Below are positions 1 through 9,683 of a DNA stretch of 64,000 nt, piece by piece. Origin of the DNA: Cellulomonas sp. C5510. Lineage in GTDB: Bacteria > Actinomycetota > Actinomycetes > Actinomycetales > Cellulomonadaceae. The stretch lies in assembly GCF_019797765.1 (NCBI RefSeq), contig NZ_CP081862.1:992001-1056000 (forward strand), written 5' to 3'. The translations under genes and the position numbers were made by a program. Position 1 is the stretch's first letter. Each line of letters starts with the position of its first letter. The notes under the pieces are model-generated. The model searched no databases, was not told the DNA's origin, and was given only the letters and a program-made list of their open reading frames with translations.

Positions 1-201
1 ACCTGGCGGGACGCCGGGCTCGTCGAGCCCGCGCTGACCGACCTGCCCGAGGTCGAGCCCGACGACGACCGCGACGCGCGCGACGGCGCGTACGACCCCG
101 ACGAGCCCCGGCCGGACCTCGCCGGCGAGGCCGACCCCGCCGACGTCGCCGAGCAGGTCACGCCCGTCCCCGACGACGACTCCGAGGAGTACCCGGCCTG
201 A
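1..201 (+). CDS. 3' end of an unidentified protein with an acidic tail
   Basis: Only the last 66 codons are present. The reading frame is open from base 1 and closes with TGA at 199-201. The visible part is dominated by Asp, Glu and Pro and ends EEYPA. I see no domain, membrane segment or motif in it. It is followed after about 95 bases by adenosine deaminase on the same strand, so it could be the preceding member of a nucleoside-salvage operon. That is inferred from position only. Confidence 0.55.
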   Translation, partial: TWRDAGLVEPALTDLPEVEPDDDRDARDGAYDPDEPRPDLAGEADPADVAEQVTPVPDDDSEEYPA

Positions 202-295
202 CCCGCGCAGCCCGCTCCCGGGCGGGCGACCGGCGGGCGCCCGGCAGCCCCCGGGCGATGCGACGGTCCGCATCGTGGACCAGTACGGTGGGCGC

Positions 296-1387
296 ATGAC
301 CGCGACCCTCGAGCAGATCGTCGCGCTGCCGAAGGTGCTGCTGCACGACCACCTCGACGGCGGCGTCCGCGCGGCCACCGTCGTCGAGCTCGCCGCCGAG
401 GCCGGGCACGCGCTGCCGAGCACGGACGCGGACGAGCTCGCGACCTGGTTCCACGCGCAGGCCGGGTCGGGGAGCCTCGAGGCGTACCTGGCGACGTTCG
501 CGCACACGGCGGGCGTCATGCAGACCGCCGAGGCGCTGCGGCGGGTCGCACGGGAGGCGGTGCTCGACCTCGCCGCCGACGGCGTGGTGTACGCCGAGGA
601 GCGGTTCGCGCCCGAGCTGCACCAGGCCCGCGGGCTGTCGCTGCAGCACGCGGTCGACGCCGTGCGCGAGGGCCTCGCCGAGGGCGAGTCCCAGGCGGCG
701 GCGCAGGGACGGACCATCCGCACCGGCCTGCTGCTGTGCGCCATGCGGGACTCGGACCGCGCGGACGAGGTCGCGGCGCTCGCCCTGGCGAACCGGGACC
801 GCGGCGTGGTCGGCTTCGACGTCGCCGGGCCGGAGGACGGGTACCCCGCGAGCGCGATGGGGGCGGCGTTCGCGCAGCTGCGGACCGCCCGGTTCCCCGT
901 CACCGTGCACGCCGGTGAGGCAGCCGGACGCGACTCCCTGGACGGCGCGGTGGACGTGGGGGCGCTGCGGCTCGGCCACGGCATCCGCCTGCTCGACGAC
1001 ATCCGGCCGGACGGCGAGGGCGGGTTCCGGCTCGGCCGGCTCGCGCACTGGATCCGGGACCGGCGCATCGCCCTCGAGGTCTGCCCGACGTCGAACATCC
1101 AGACCGGCGGCGCGGTGTCGTACGCCGACCACCCCGTGACGACGCTGCTGCGGCTGGGCTTCGCGGTCACCGTCAACACCGACAACCGTCTGCAGTCCCG
1201 CACCACGCTGAGCCGGGAGCTGCACCTGCTCGTCTCCGAGGCCGGCTGGACGCCGGACGACCTGCGCGCGGTCACGGTCACCGCCGCGCGGCACGCGTTC
1301 CTCCACGAGGACGAGCGCACCGACCTCGTCGACCGGGTGATCCTGCCCGGCCACGCACCCACCGCACCAGGAAGGCACCGCGCATGA
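296..1387 (+). CDS. add: adenosine deaminase
   Basis: Hydrolytic deamination of (deoxy)adenosine to (deoxy)inosine in the cytoplasm, feeding purine salvage. The 363-residue protein has the family's N-terminal zinc-binding His-x-His (HDHLDGG near residue 18), the catalytic Glu in VHAGEAAG, the CPTSN segment and a terminal Asp in VNTDN, where the usual form is NTDDP. ATG 296 is preferred because GGTGGG lies just before it; an in-frame GTG at 275 would add seven residues and has no ribosome-binding site. The stop overlaps the deoC start (ATGA), so the two are translationally coupled. Length is normal for bacterial Add. Confidence 0.9.
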   Translation: MTATLEQIVALPKVLLHDHLDGGVRAATVVELAAEAGHALPSTDADELATWFHAQAGSGSLEAYLATFAHTAGVMQTAEALRRVAREAVLDLAADGVVYAEERFAPELHQARGLSLQHAVDAVREGLAEGESQAAAQGRTIRTGLLLCAMRDSDRADEVAALALANRDRGVVGFDVAGPEDGYPASAMGAAFAQLRTARFPVTVHAGEAAGRDSLDGAVDVGALRLGHGIRLLDDIRPDGEGGFRLGRLAHWIRDRRIALEVCPTSNIQTGGAVSYADHPVTTLLRLGFAVTVNTDNRLQSRTTLSRELHLLVSEAGWTPDDLRAVTVTAARHAFLHEDERTDLVDRVILPGHAPTAPGRHRA

Positions 1388-2058
1388 GCGCCTCGTTGGA
1401 CGCCGCAGGACTGGCGAAGTTCGTCGACCACACGCTGCTGAAGCCGGAGGCCACCCGCGCCGACGTCGAGGCGCTGATCGCGGAGGGCGTCGAGCTGGGC
1501 GTGTACTCCGTGTGCGTCTCGCCGTCGTTCCTGCCGCTCGACGCCCGCGGGCTCAAGGTCGCGACCGTCTGCGGCTTCCCGTCGGGCAAGCACCACAGCG
1601 ACGTCAAGGCGGCCGAGGCCGCGCGCTCCGTCGCCGACGGCGCCGACGAGGTCGACATGGTCATCGACGTGGGTGCCGCGAAGGAGGGCCGGTTCGCTGA
1701 CGTGCAGGCCGACGTCGCCGCCGTGCGCGCCGCCGCCCCGGCGCCCGTCGTGCTCAAGGTGATCATCGAGTCCGCCGCGCTGACGGACCACGAGATCGTC
1801 GAGGTGTGCCGCGCCGCCGAGGCCGCGGGCGCCGACTTCGTGAAGACCTCCACCGGCTTCCACCCCGCGGGGGGCGCCTCCGTGCACGCCGTCGAGATCA
1901 TGGCGGCCACCGTCGGCGGACGGCTGGGCGTCAAGGCGTCGGGCGGCATCCGGACGACGGCCGACGCGCTCGCGATGGTCCAGGCCGGCGCCACCCGCCT
2001 GGGCCTGTCGGGCACCGCGGCGGTGCTCGGCGGCTTCGAGGCGGACGGCGGGTACTGA
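1384..2058 (+). CDS. deoC: deoxyribose-phosphate aldolase
   Basis: Class I aldolase splitting 2-deoxyribose 5-phosphate into acetaldehyde and glyceraldehyde 3-phosphate, the last step of deoxynucleoside breakdown. The 224-residue TIM-barrel protein shows the expected residues: Asp91 in EVDMVIDVG, Lys125 in VLKVIIE and the Schiff-base Lys154 in FVKTSTGF. It begins inside the stop codon of add and is followed by a GC-rich hairpin, so the add-deoC pair ends here. With purine nucleoside phosphorylase and the phosphomutase on the opposite strand it completes deoxyribonucleoside catabolism. Confidence 0.93.
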   Translation: MSASLDAAGLAKFVDHTLLKPEATRADVEALIAEGVELGVYSVCVSPSFLPLDARGLKVATVCGFPSGKHHSDVKAAEAARSVADGADEVDMVIDVGAAKEGRFADVQADVAAVRAAAPAPVVLKVIIESAALTDHEIVEVCRAAEAAGADFVKTSTGFHPAGGASVHAVEIMAATVGGRLGVKASGGIRTTADALAMVQAGATRLGLSGTAAVLGGFEADGGY

Positions 2059-2070
2059 ACTCCTGACGCC

Positions 2071-2099
2071 CCGCCGCCGGTCCCGTGGGCCGGCGGCGG
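2071..2099. terminator. hairpin between deoC and the convergent lipoprotein gene
   Basis: Perfect 10-bp arms CCGCCGCCGG (2071-2080) and CCGGCGGCGG (2090-2099) with a 9-base loop, placed 12 bases after the deoC stop and 20 bases before the end of the convergent gene. There is no T-run, as is common in high-GC genomes. It could serve both strands. Confidence 0.55.
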
Positions 2100-2118
2100 T
2101 GCCGGGCCCGGTCTGGCG

Positions 2119-2916
2119 TCAGTGCGGCGGGCGCAGGTCGGCGAACGCCGTGTCCGCCGTGCAGCCGAGCTCCCCGGGCAGCAGGTACACCGACGGGACG
2201 TCGACGTCCCGGACCTCGCCCTGGAACCGCCCCACGAGCACGCAGTCGTGGGCGTCGCCGGTCGCGACGGCCACGGACGTGCCCTCGACGTGGGCCGTCA
2301 CCTCCGCGAGCGGCGTCACGTCGTTGTCGTGCGGCTCGAGCAGGGCGGTGACCTCCGCGACGATCTCGTCCTCCGACGGCGGGTCCTCCGGCAGGGCCTG
2401 CAGCACCGACCACACCGCCTCCTCGGCGTTCGCGGCGATCTCCGGCTGCTGCGACGGCGGCGCGGGGACCTCCTCGAGCGTGTCGGGGCAGTCGGCGCCG
2501 CGGATGTCCTGGGCGCCCCAGTGGTCGAACATGACCCGGTAGCAGGACGGCCCCGGGTCCTGCTCGCGGTCCGAGTCCCAGTAGCCCTCGGCCCGGCGGG
2601 TGTCGCTCACGGTCAGCCCGAACGTGATCCACCCGATCGGCTCGCCGCCGTTGCGCGCCGACGCGTCGCCCTCCTCGACGTCCAGCATCATGATCGGGCC
2701 CTGCTCGGTGGCGGCCTCCGCGCGCCGGGCGAACTCCACGATGTCCGGGGCGTAGCTCTCGAAGGCCAGGTCGTCGAGCAGGGACTGCACGGCGTGGCTC
2801 GCGACCTCCTCGCCGAGGTCCGTCGGGGACGAGCACGCGGCCAGACCCACGACGACCGCCGCGGCGGTCAGGCCGAGGGCGGCGCGGCGGGCCGGGGTCG
2901 GGTGCACGGGCGTCAC
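2119..2916 (-). CDS. secreted lipoprotein of unknown function
   Basis: A 265-residue protein with a short basic N-terminus, a hydrophobic stretch and the lipobox LAAC followed by SS, so it should be lipidated and held on the outer face of the membrane. The mature part is acidic and mixed alpha/beta in character, with no motif I recognise. GTG codons at 2916 and 2907 are both possible starts and neither has a clear ribosome-binding site. It lies alone between the convergent deoC and the following phosphomutase gene, so context gives no function. Confidence 0.75.
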   Translation of the reverse strand: MTPVHPTPARRAALGLTAAAVVVGLAACSSPTDLGEEVASHAVQSLLDDLAFESYAPDIVEFARRAEAATEQGPIMMLDVEEGDASARNGGEPIGWITFGLTVSDTRRAEGYWDSDREQDPGPSCYRVMFDHWGAQDIRGADCPDTLEEVPAPPSQQPEIAANAEEAVWSVLQALPEDPPSEDEIVAEVTALLEPHDNDVTPLAEVTAHVEGTSVAVATGDAHDCVLVGRFQGEVRDVDVPSVYLLPGELGCTADTAFADLRPPH

Positions 2917-3092
2917 CGTAGCGGCGCGGTGGCGCCGGCCGGGCGGGTTCCGCGGTGCGTGCCCGCACGTCACCCGCCTGCCCGGCGTCCCGCGCCGTGC
3001 CCGCCGCGGCGGCAGTGCTCGTCGCGCCGATCGCCCCGGTCGTGCCCGGCGCGCCGGTCGTGCCGGTCGCGTGGGTCGCCCGCCGCGGGGCC

Positions 3093-4976
3093 TCAGAGCC
3101 CCAGCGCCGCCGCCACGTCCGCGCGCACCGCGTCGAGCCGCTGCCGCGCCGCCGCACGGGCGGCGCCGACCGTCTCCGGGGAGGCGTGCTCCTCGACCGG
3201 CACGACGACCTCGAGGTAGCACTTCACCTTCGGCTCGGTGCCGGACGGGCGCACGACCACGCGGGTGTCGTCCTGCGTGAGCAGCCGGATGCCGTCGGTC
3301 GGGGGCAGGCCGCCGCGGTCCGCCTCGGAGCCCGCCGCGAGGTCCACGACGGACATCACGGGGGAGCCGGCGAGGACGACCGGCGGGTGCTCGCGGAGCC
3401 GCTGCATGGTCTCCGGGATCTGCGACAGGTCCGTGAACCGCGCCGAGAGCTGGTCGGTGAGGTGCAGCCCGTGGCGGCGCGCGAGGTCGTCGAGCACGTC
3501 GACCGGGGTGCGGCCCTCGACCTTCAGGCGCGCGGCGAGCCCGGCGAGCGTGAGCGCGGCGGAGATGCCGTCCTTGTCGCGGACGTGGGCGGGGTCGACG
3601 CAGTACCCGAGGGCCTCCTCGTAGCCGAAGACGAGGCCGTCGACGCGCGAGATCCACTTGAACCCGGTGAGCGTCTGCGCGTGACGCAGACCGGCGTGCG
3701 CGGCGATGCGCGCCAGCAGCCGCGACGACACGATCGAGTTCGCCAGCACCGGGGCGTCGGGCGCGACCTCGGTGGCGCCGGGTGTGCCGAACCGCTCGGC
3801 GGCGACGCTGCCGAGCAGGGCCCCCGTCTCGTCCCCGTGGAGCATCCGCCAGCCGTCGGCGGCCGCGGCACCCGGGCCGGAGTAGGTGCGCAGCCGCGGG
3901 TCGACGACGGCGGCGCCGCACCGGTCCGCGTCGGGGTCGAGCGCGATCACGAGGTCCGCCCGGACCTCCGCCGCGAGGGCGACGGCGAGGTCGATGGCGC
4001 CGGGCTCCTCCGGGTTGGGGAACGCGACGGTCGGGAAGTCGGGGTCCGGCTCGGCCTGCTCGGCGACCACGTGCACGTCGGTGAAGCCGGCCTCCGCGAG
4101 GACGCGCCGCGCGGTGGCGCCGCCCACCCCGTGCATCGGCGTCAGGACGATGCGCAGGCCCGCCGCCGCGGTGCGCGCCGCCTCCGACACGTCCGCGAGG
4201 CGCAGCACCTGCGCCACGTACGCGTCCGCCACCTCGGGCCCGGCGACCGCCCAGCCGTCCCGCGCGCGCGGCACCGCCGCCACGGACGGCACCCGGGCGA
4301 TCTCCGCCGCGATCGCCCCGTCCACCGGCGGGACGATCTGCGCGCCCTGGCCGGCGTCGGTCACGACGCGCCCGCCGAGGTACACCTTGTAGCCGTTGTC
4401 CTGCGGCGGGTTGTGGCTCGCGGTGACCATGACGCCCGCGTCCGCGCCGAGGTGGCGGACGGCGAACGCGAGGACCGGCGTGGGGAGCCGCGGCGGCAGC
4501 ATGACGACGTCCACGCCCACCGCCGTGAGCACCGCCGCCGTGTCGCGTGCGAAGTCCTCCGAGCCGTGCCGGGCGTCGTGGCCGACGACGACCTTCGGCG
4601 CCGGCGTCGCCCCCTCGAGCTCGCCGAGCAGGAACGCCCCCAGGCCCGACGCCGCCCGGATGACGACCGCGCGGTTCATGCGGTGCGGGCCGCCGCCGAT
4701 CGCGCCCCGCAGGCCGGCGGTGCCGAACTGCAGCAACCCCTGGAACCGGTCCGCGAGGTCCTCACGGGCCTCCTGCACGTCGACCGCGGCGTGCCGCTGC
4801 TCGGGCGTGACCGTGTCCCCGTCGACCTCCGGCAGCTCCGCCTCGGCGCGGGTCAGGAGCCGTCGCAGCTCCTCGGCGGTCGCGGGGTCGGGGTCGTCGG
4901 CGATCCACGCGCGCACCTGCTCCGCCAGGGCCGGCCAGCCGTCGGCGGTCGGGTCCGTGGGCTGCTGCTCGGTCAT
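3093..4976 (-). CDS. phospho-sugar mutase (phosphomannomutase/phosphopentomutase family)
   Basis: Member of the alpha-D-phosphohexomutase superfamily, 627 residues. Visible motifs in order are FGTAGLRG (84-91), the phosphoserine loop TASHNPPQDNG with Ser187, the metal loop DPDADR (347-352), a sugar-binding GYEEALGYC segment and the phosphate-binding RPSGTEPK near the C-terminus. The next gene upstream in the same direction is purine nucleoside phosphorylase, the arrangement of mycobacterial pmmB-deoD. This suggests it converts (deoxy)ribose 1-phosphate to the 5-phosphate for salvage and DeoC, possibly besides hexose phosphates. Substrate choice cannot be read from the sequence. Confidence 0.88.
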   Translation of the reverse strand: MTEQQPTDPTADGWPALAEQVRAWIADDPDPATAEELRRLLTRAEAELPEVDGDTVTPEQRHAAVDVQEAREDLADRFQGLLQFGTAGLRGAIGGGPHRMNRAVVIRAASGLGAFLLGELEGATPAPKVVVGHDARHGSEDFARDTAAVLTAVGVDVVMLPPRLPTPVLAFAVRHLGADAGVMVTASHNPPQDNGYKVYLGGRVVTDAGQGAQIVPPVDGAIAAEIARVPSVAAVPRARDGWAVAGPEVADAYVAQVLRLADVSEAARTAAAGLRIVLTPMHGVGGATARRVLAEAGFTDVHVVAEQAEPDPDFPTVAFPNPEEPGAIDLAVALAAEVRADLVIALDPDADRCGAAVVDPRLRTYSGPGAAAADGWRMLHGDETGALLGSVAAERFGTPGATEVAPDAPVLANSIVSSRLLARIAAHAGLRHAQTLTGFKWISRVDGLVFGYEEALGYCVDPAHVRDKDGISAALTLAGLAARLKVEGRTPVDVLDDLARRHGLHLTDQLSARFTDLSQIPETMQRLREHPPVVLAGSPVMSVVDLAAGSEADRGGLPPTDGIRLLTQDDTRVVVRPSGTEPKVKCYLEVVVPVEEHASPETVGAARAAARQRLDAVRADVAAALGL

Positions 4977-5033
4977 CGGCGGGTCCTGCTCCTCGGTCGG
5001 GGTGGGTGGGGGCGGCGTGCGGGGACGGGGCGC

Positions 5034-5864
5034 TCAGATGCGGCCGACGACGTCCGCGAGCAGCCGGCTGATGCGAGGGCCCGCGGCGCGTCCGGCCTCG
5101 AGCACCTCCTCGTGGGACAGCGGCTCGTCGCCGACGCCCGCCGCGAGGTTGGTCACCAGGGAGACGCCCAGCACCTCCATGCCGACGTGCCGCGCGGCGA
5201 TGGCCTCGATGGTGGTGGACATGCCGACGAGGCTGCCGCCGAGCACGCCGGCCATCGCGACCTCGGCAGGCGTCTCGTAGTGCGGTCCGCGGAACTGGAC
5301 GTACACACCCTCGTCCAGCGTGGGGTCCACGGTGCGCGCGACGTCCCGCAGGCGCGCGGAGTACAGGTCCGTCAGGTCGACGAACGTCGCGCCCTCCAGC
5401 GGGGAGACGGTCGTGAGGTTGATGTGGTCCTTGATGAGCACGGGCGTGCCCGGCGCCCACGACGGGTCGAGGCCGCCGCAGCCGTTGGTCAGGACGACGG
5501 TCGAGCAGCCCGCGGCGGCGGCCGTCCGCACGCCGTGCACCACGCGGCGCACGCCCTTGCCCTCGTACAGGTGGGTGCGGGAGCCGAGCACCAGCGCGTG
5601 CTTGCCGGTCGCCTCGATGCGGATCGAGCGGATCGTGCCGACGTGGCCCACGACGGCCGGCGCCGCGAAGCCCGGCACCTCGGGCGCGGGGATCTCCGCG
5701 ACGGTCTCGCCCAGCAGGTCGGCGGCTCCGCCCCAGCCCGAGCCGAGCACCAGCGCGACGTCGTGCCGGTCGACGCCGGTCTCGCGGGCGAGGAACGTCG
5801 CGGCGTCGGCGGCGACGGCCAGCGGGTCGGTGGTGGGGTCGTCGAGGCGGGCGTCGTCGGCCAT
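5034..5864 (-). CDS. deoD: purine-nucleoside phosphorylase
   Basis: Phosphorolysis of purine (deoxy)nucleosides to the free base and (deoxy)ribose 1-phosphate. The 276-residue protein is of the trimeric (PNP/MTAP) type: a phosphate loop LGSGWGG near the N-terminus, GRTHLYEG-like SRTHLYEGKG, TNGCGGLD, the purine-binding Glu region YVQFRGPHYETPAE, GMSTTIEAIAA and VTNLAAG with the base-contacting Asn. It is 57 bases upstream of the phosphomutase gene on the same strand, so the two very likely form one salvage transcript. The symbol follows mycobacterial usage; the protein is not the hexameric E. coli DeoD type. Confidence 0.9.
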   Translation of the reverse strand: MADDARLDDPTTDPLAVAADAATFLARETGVDRHDVALVLGSGWGGAADLLGETVAEIPAPEVPGFAAPAVVGHVGTIRSIRIEATGKHALVLGSRTHLYEGKGVRRVVHGVRTAAAAGCSTVVLTNGCGGLDPSWAPGTPVLIKDHINLTTVSPLEGATFVDLTDLYSARLRDVARTVDPTLDEGVYVQFRGPHYETPAEVAMAGVLGGSLVGMSTTIEAIAARHVGMEVLGVSLVTNLAAGVGDEPLSHEEVLEAGRAAGPRISRLLADVVGRI

Positions 5865-6123
5865 GCGGGGTGCTCCTCCTGGGGCGGGTGCTGCGGACGT
5901 GCGGCACGGGTGCCCGCGCGGGCGCAGCGCGGGTCTGCGGGTGCCCCGGCCAGGGCCGGACGCACCCGCCGAGCCTACCGGCGTCGTGCCTCACGCAGCC
6001 CGGGGACGGCGCCGCCGAGACGGCGGGATCCACCGGCTGGGCACCGGGCGGCGGGCCGGGTGCGCGGGCCGGGGCACGGACGCCCGCGCGGGTCGCGCGC
6101 GCCCGGCGGGCGCAGGGGTCAAG

Positions 6124-7662
6124 ATGGTCGGCGTGACGCAGCCGACCCCCACGCCCGCGCCCGCCCCCGCCGACCCGGCCACGCCCGCCCCGCAGCGCGG
6201 TCCCGAGCAGCCGCGCGACGACCGCCGGCCCGCCCCGCGCGTCGTCGTCGTCGGGGGAGGACCCGGCGGCTACGAGGCGGCGCTGGTCGCCCGGCGTCTC
6301 GGGGCGGACGTGACCGTGGTGGAGCGCGCGGGCCTGGGTGGCGCCGCCGTGCTCACCGACGTGGTGCCGTCCAAGACCCTCATCGCCACGGCGGAGTGGA
6401 TGACGATCGCCGAGCGCGCCCCCGACCTGGGGATCCGGCTGGACATCCCGGCGTCCCCGGGTGACGACGAGGTGCCGGGCACGGCGGCGGACGGGGGCCG
6501 CCGGCGGCGTCACAGCGTCGACATGGCGGCCGTGAACGCCCGCGTGCGCGAGCTGGCCCTGGCCCAGTCCCGGGACATCCGCACCCGCATGGAGCGCGAG
6601 GGCGTGCAGGTCGAGATCGGCCACGGCCGGCTGGACGGTCCGGAGCGGGTGGTCGTCACGGGGGAGGCGGGCGAGCGCACGCTCGACGCCGACGTGGTGC
6701 TGCTCGCCACCGGGGCGACCCCGCGGACGCTGCCGGACGCCCAGCCGGACGGCGAGCGGATCCTCACGTGGACGCAGCTCTACCACCTGGCCGAGCTGCC
6801 GGAGCGGCTGGTCGTGGTCGGTTCGGGCGTGACGGGCGCGGAGTTCGCCGGCGCCTACGTCTCGCTGGGGTCGCAGGTCGTGCTGGTCTCGAGCCGCGAC
6901 CGCGTGCTGCCGGGGGAGGACGCCGACGCCGCGACGATGCTCGAGGACGTGTTCCGCGCCCGCGGCATGGAGGTCGTGGCGCGCTCGCGGGCGCAGGCCG
7001 CGCGGCGCACCGCCGACGGCGTCGTGGTCACGCTGGCGGACGGCCGCGAGATCGAGGGGTCGCACGTGCTGCTCGCGGTCGGGTCGATCCCCAGCACCGA
7101 GGGCCTCGGACTGGCGGAGTCGGGCGTGCTGACCACGCCGTCCGGGCACATCGAGGTCGACCGGGTGTCCCGGACGTCGGCGCGCGGGGTCTACGCGGCC
7201 GGCGACGTGACGGGTGTGCTGCCGCTCGCGTCCGTCGCCGCGATGCAGGGCCGGATCGCCATGTCGCACGCGCTCGGCGACGCGGTCGCGCCGCTGCAGG
7301 TGCGCGGCGTCGCGGCGAACATCTTCACGGCCCCCGAGATCGCGACCGTCGGCCTCAGCGAGCGCGCCCTCGTCGAGCGGGACGCGCACTTCGTCACGCA
7401 CACGCTGCCCCTGGCCCGGAACCCGCGGGCGAAGATGCTCGGCGTCCGGGACGGCTTCGTGAAGCTGTTCGCGCACTCGACGGCCGGCACGGTGCTCGGC
7501 GGCGTCGTGGTGGCGCCGCGGGCGTCGGAGCTGATCTTCCCGATCACGCTCGCGGTGTCGCACAGCCTGACGGTCGACGACGTCGCGAGCGCGTTCACGG
7601 TCTACCCGTCGCTGTCCGGCAGCATCGCCGAGGTCGCCCGGGTGCTGCACCACACGGAGTAG
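6124..7662 (+). CDS. LpdA-like NAD(P)H:quinone oxidoreductase (disulfide-less lipoamide dehydrogenase family)
   Basis: A 512-residue flavoprotein of the pyridine nucleotide-disulfide family, with an FAD-binding GGGPGGYEA motif after a Pro-rich leader, an NAD(P)-binding GSGVTGAEF motif and ATGATPR and AAGDVTG segments. Where active lipoamide dehydrogenases carry CxxxxC, this protein reads GGAAVLTDVVPSK, so both redox cysteines are absent. This is the condition of Mycobacterium tuberculosis LpdA (Rv3303c), which reduces quinones rather than lipoamide and maps close to deoD and pmmB there. ATG 6124 is chosen because AGGGG lies 5 bases upstream; GTG 6133 is possible. Confidence 0.82.
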   Translation: MVGVTQPTPTPAPAPADPATPAPQRGPEQPRDDRRPAPRVVVVGGGPGGYEAALVARRLGADVTVVERAGLGGAAVLTDVVPSKTLIATAEWMTIAERAPDLGIRLDIPASPGDDEVPGTAADGGRRRRHSVDMAAVNARVRELALAQSRDIRTRMEREGVQVEIGHGRLDGPERVVVTGEAGERTLDADVVLLATGATPRTLPDAQPDGERILTWTQLYHLAELPERLVVVGSGVTGAEFAGAYVSLGSQVVLVSSRDRVLPGEDADAATMLEDVFRARGMEVVARSRAQAARRTADGVVVTLADGREIEGSHVLLAVGSIPSTEGLGLAESGVLTTPSGHIEVDRVSRTSARGVYAAGDVTGVLPLASVAAMQGRIAMSHALGDAVAPLQVRGVAANIFTAPEIATVGLSERALVERDAHFVTHTLPLARNPRAKMLGVRDGFVKLFAHSTAGTVLGGVVVAPRASELIFPITLAVSHSLTVDDVASAFTVYPSLSGSIAEVARVLHHTE

Positions 7663-7666
7663 CGGG

Positions 7667-9634
7667 TCAGCCCCCGACGCGCACCACGGCGACCACGGGC
7701 AGGTGGTCCGAGGACTCGTCGGACAGCACCCGCGCGTCGTCGAACACCGCCCCGCCGCGGCCGAGCAGCCAGTCGATCCGGACCTCGGGGTCGTCGCTCG
7801 GGTAGGTGAGCGCGACCGGGTCGCCCGCGGTGTCGAGGGCGTCGGCCCAGCCGGCGTCCGTGAGCGCCCCGACCTCGGGGGAGCCCGGGCCCGCGTTCAG
7901 GTCGCCGCCGAGCACCGAGGGCCCGTCGTCGGGCAGCGCGCGCTCCAGGGCGGCGAGCTGCTCGAGCCGGGTGGGGGTGTTCTGGTCCCGGTGCTGGAGG
8001 TGCACGGACGTGACCCGGACGGGCTGCCCGTCGGGCCCGTCGACCAGGGCGGTGAGCGCCGAGCGCTGCTGCGGCCCGGCGCCGAACGGCAGCCGCACCA
8101 CCTCGACGTCGCGCAGCGGCTCGCGGGACAGCAGGACGTTGCCGAACTGCTGGTCGGCCGCCGGCGCGAACGCCACGTGCATGCCCAGCCGGTGCCCGAG
8201 CCACGTGGCCATGTCCGTGCCCCCGCCGAGCACCCAGCCGCGCGCGACCTCCTGGAGCATCACGACGTCGGGCGCCTCGGACTCGATGGTGCGGGCGACC
8301 TGCTCCAGGTCGACGGCCGTGTCCGCGGAGACGCCGTAGTGCAGGTTCCAGTCGAGGACGACCATCGTGCCGGCCTCCCGGTCGACCGCGACGGCCGTCG
8401 ACGTCCCGGCCGCGGACGCCCACCAGGCGACCAGCAGCAGCACCACGGAGGGCAGCACGAGGAACCGCAGCGCGTTGGCCCGCAGCGGGGGCGCGCTCTC
8501 CCGGACCGAGGTCTCCTCGGGGGTCCGCCAGCGCAGGCCGCCCACGGCGACCAGGGCGGCCGCGAGGACCACGACCCACGCGTTGTCGACCCCGAGCGGG
8601 ACGTCGTAGTCGAGCAGGTACACGAGCAGGACCGCGACCAGCCCGGCCCCGACGGCCGAGGTGGCCAGCGCGGTGCGCGGCACCCCGGGCGGTGCGGGCC
8701 GGCGGGTGCTGAGGGCCGCCGCGAGGACGACCCCCGCGGCGCCCTCGGCGAGCACGACCGCGACCAGGGCGACCGGCCCGGTGACGAGCACGGCCACGGC
8801 CGTCGCGACGGGCAGCAGCACCGCGGCGCACACCCGCACCGCCGGGACGAGGACGCGCGGGACCAGCAGCACCCACACGGTCGCCGCGGCGGCGAGCACG
8901 GTCGCGGTGCCCGCGCCCAGCAGCGGCACGCCGGACTGCGAGGCGGCGAACGCCGGGTTGGCCAGCACCATGAGCACCAGGGCCAGGGCGGGCCCGAGCA
9001 CCCAGGTCCGGCGCGGCCGGCCCGCCGCGGTCCAGCCGCGCCCGACCACGGCCAGCGCGACCGTGAGCCCCACGAGCGTGATCGCGACGACGCTCCCGAC
9101 GACTCCACCGCGCCACAGCGGGTCCCAGGTGCCGAGCGTCAGCTGGAGCGCCGCGGACAGCCCGGTGCCGAGCGTCAGCCCGAGCGCCGCCTGCCGGCCG
9201 CCGGTGGGCCGCCCCGCGACCAGGGTGGCCGTCAGGACGAGAGCCGCGACGGCGAGCGCGGCGGTGACCAGCCCGGCGCCGAACCGGGCGGCGTCGTGCA
9301 CGGCCTGCGTGACGAGGCGCGCCGCGCCCGCGGCGGCCACGACGGCCAGCACCGTGGCGCCCGAGGCGGTCCCGGGACCGCGACGCCCGGTGGCCAGCAG
9401 CGCGACGGCCGCGACCAGCCCCGCACCGACGAACGTCACCAGGGCGGTGACCGCGACGGTGACCGTGCCGACCGTGAACGCCCGGTCCAGGACCGGCCCG
9501 GACGCGCGCACGACGTCGACGGCCAGCACGGTCACCAGGGCGAGCAGGGTGACGCGGGTCGTGACGCCGGCGTCCGGGGGCCGCGGGCCACCGGCCGGGG
9601 GTGTGGCGGGCGGTGCGGCGGCCGGGACGGTCAT
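7667..9634 (-). CDS. polytopic membrane protein with C-terminal endonuclease/exonuclease/phosphatase domain
   Basis: The 655-residue protein starts with about 370 residues of Leu/Val/Ala-rich sequence forming roughly a dozen membrane segments, followed by an EEP-fold domain of about 250 residues. The EEP catalytic set is recognisable: a start strand with DWNLHYG, LQEVARG with the metal-binding Glu, SVHLQHRDQN, GGDLNAGPG and the terminal SDHLPVV. Such fusions often act on phospholipid or inositol phosphates or on secreted nucleic acid; the substrate here cannot be inferred. It ends 4 bases from the convergent LpdA-like gene and is downstream of the SorC-regulator gene with its own start. Confidence 0.8.
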   Translation of the reverse strand: MTVPAAAPPATPPAGGPRPPDAGVTTRVTLLALVTVLAVDVVRASGPVLDRAFTVGTVTVAVTALVTFVGAGLVAAVALLATGRRGPGTASGATVLAVVAAAGAARLVTQAVHDAARFGAGLVTAALAVAALVLTATLVAGRPTGGRQAALGLTLGTGLSAALQLTLGTWDPLWRGGVVGSVVAITLVGLTVALAVVGRGWTAAGRPRRTWVLGPALALVLMVLANPAFAASQSGVPLLGAGTATVLAAAATVWVLLVPRVLVPAVRVCAAVLLPVATAVAVLVTGPVALVAVVLAEGAAGVVLAAALSTRRPAPPGVPRTALATSAVGAGLVAVLLVYLLDYDVPLGVDNAWVVVLAAALVAVGGLRWRTPEETSVRESAPPLRANALRFLVLPSVVLLLVAWWASAAGTSTAVAVDREAGTMVVLDWNLHYGVSADTAVDLEQVARTIESEAPDVVMLQEVARGWVLGGGTDMATWLGHRLGMHVAFAPAADQQFGNVLLSREPLRDVEVVRLPFGAGPQQRSALTALVDGPDGQPVRVTSVHLQHRDQNTPTRLEQLAALERALPDDGPSVLGGDLNAGPGSPEVGALTDAGWADALDTAGDPVALTYPSDDPEVRIDWLLGRGGAVFDDARVLSDESSDHLPVVAVVRVGG

Positions 9635-9683
9635 CCCGACAACCTAGGGCCGCGGGCGGTGCGTGGCCACCAGCAACCCCGGG

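Noticed and set aside
2955..6464. Very long plus-strand open frame (over 1100 codons) across the phosphomutase and PNP genes
   Set aside because: It is rich in Arg, Gly, His and Asp with no domain, and lies opposite two genes with full catalytic motifs; such shadow frames are common at this GC content.
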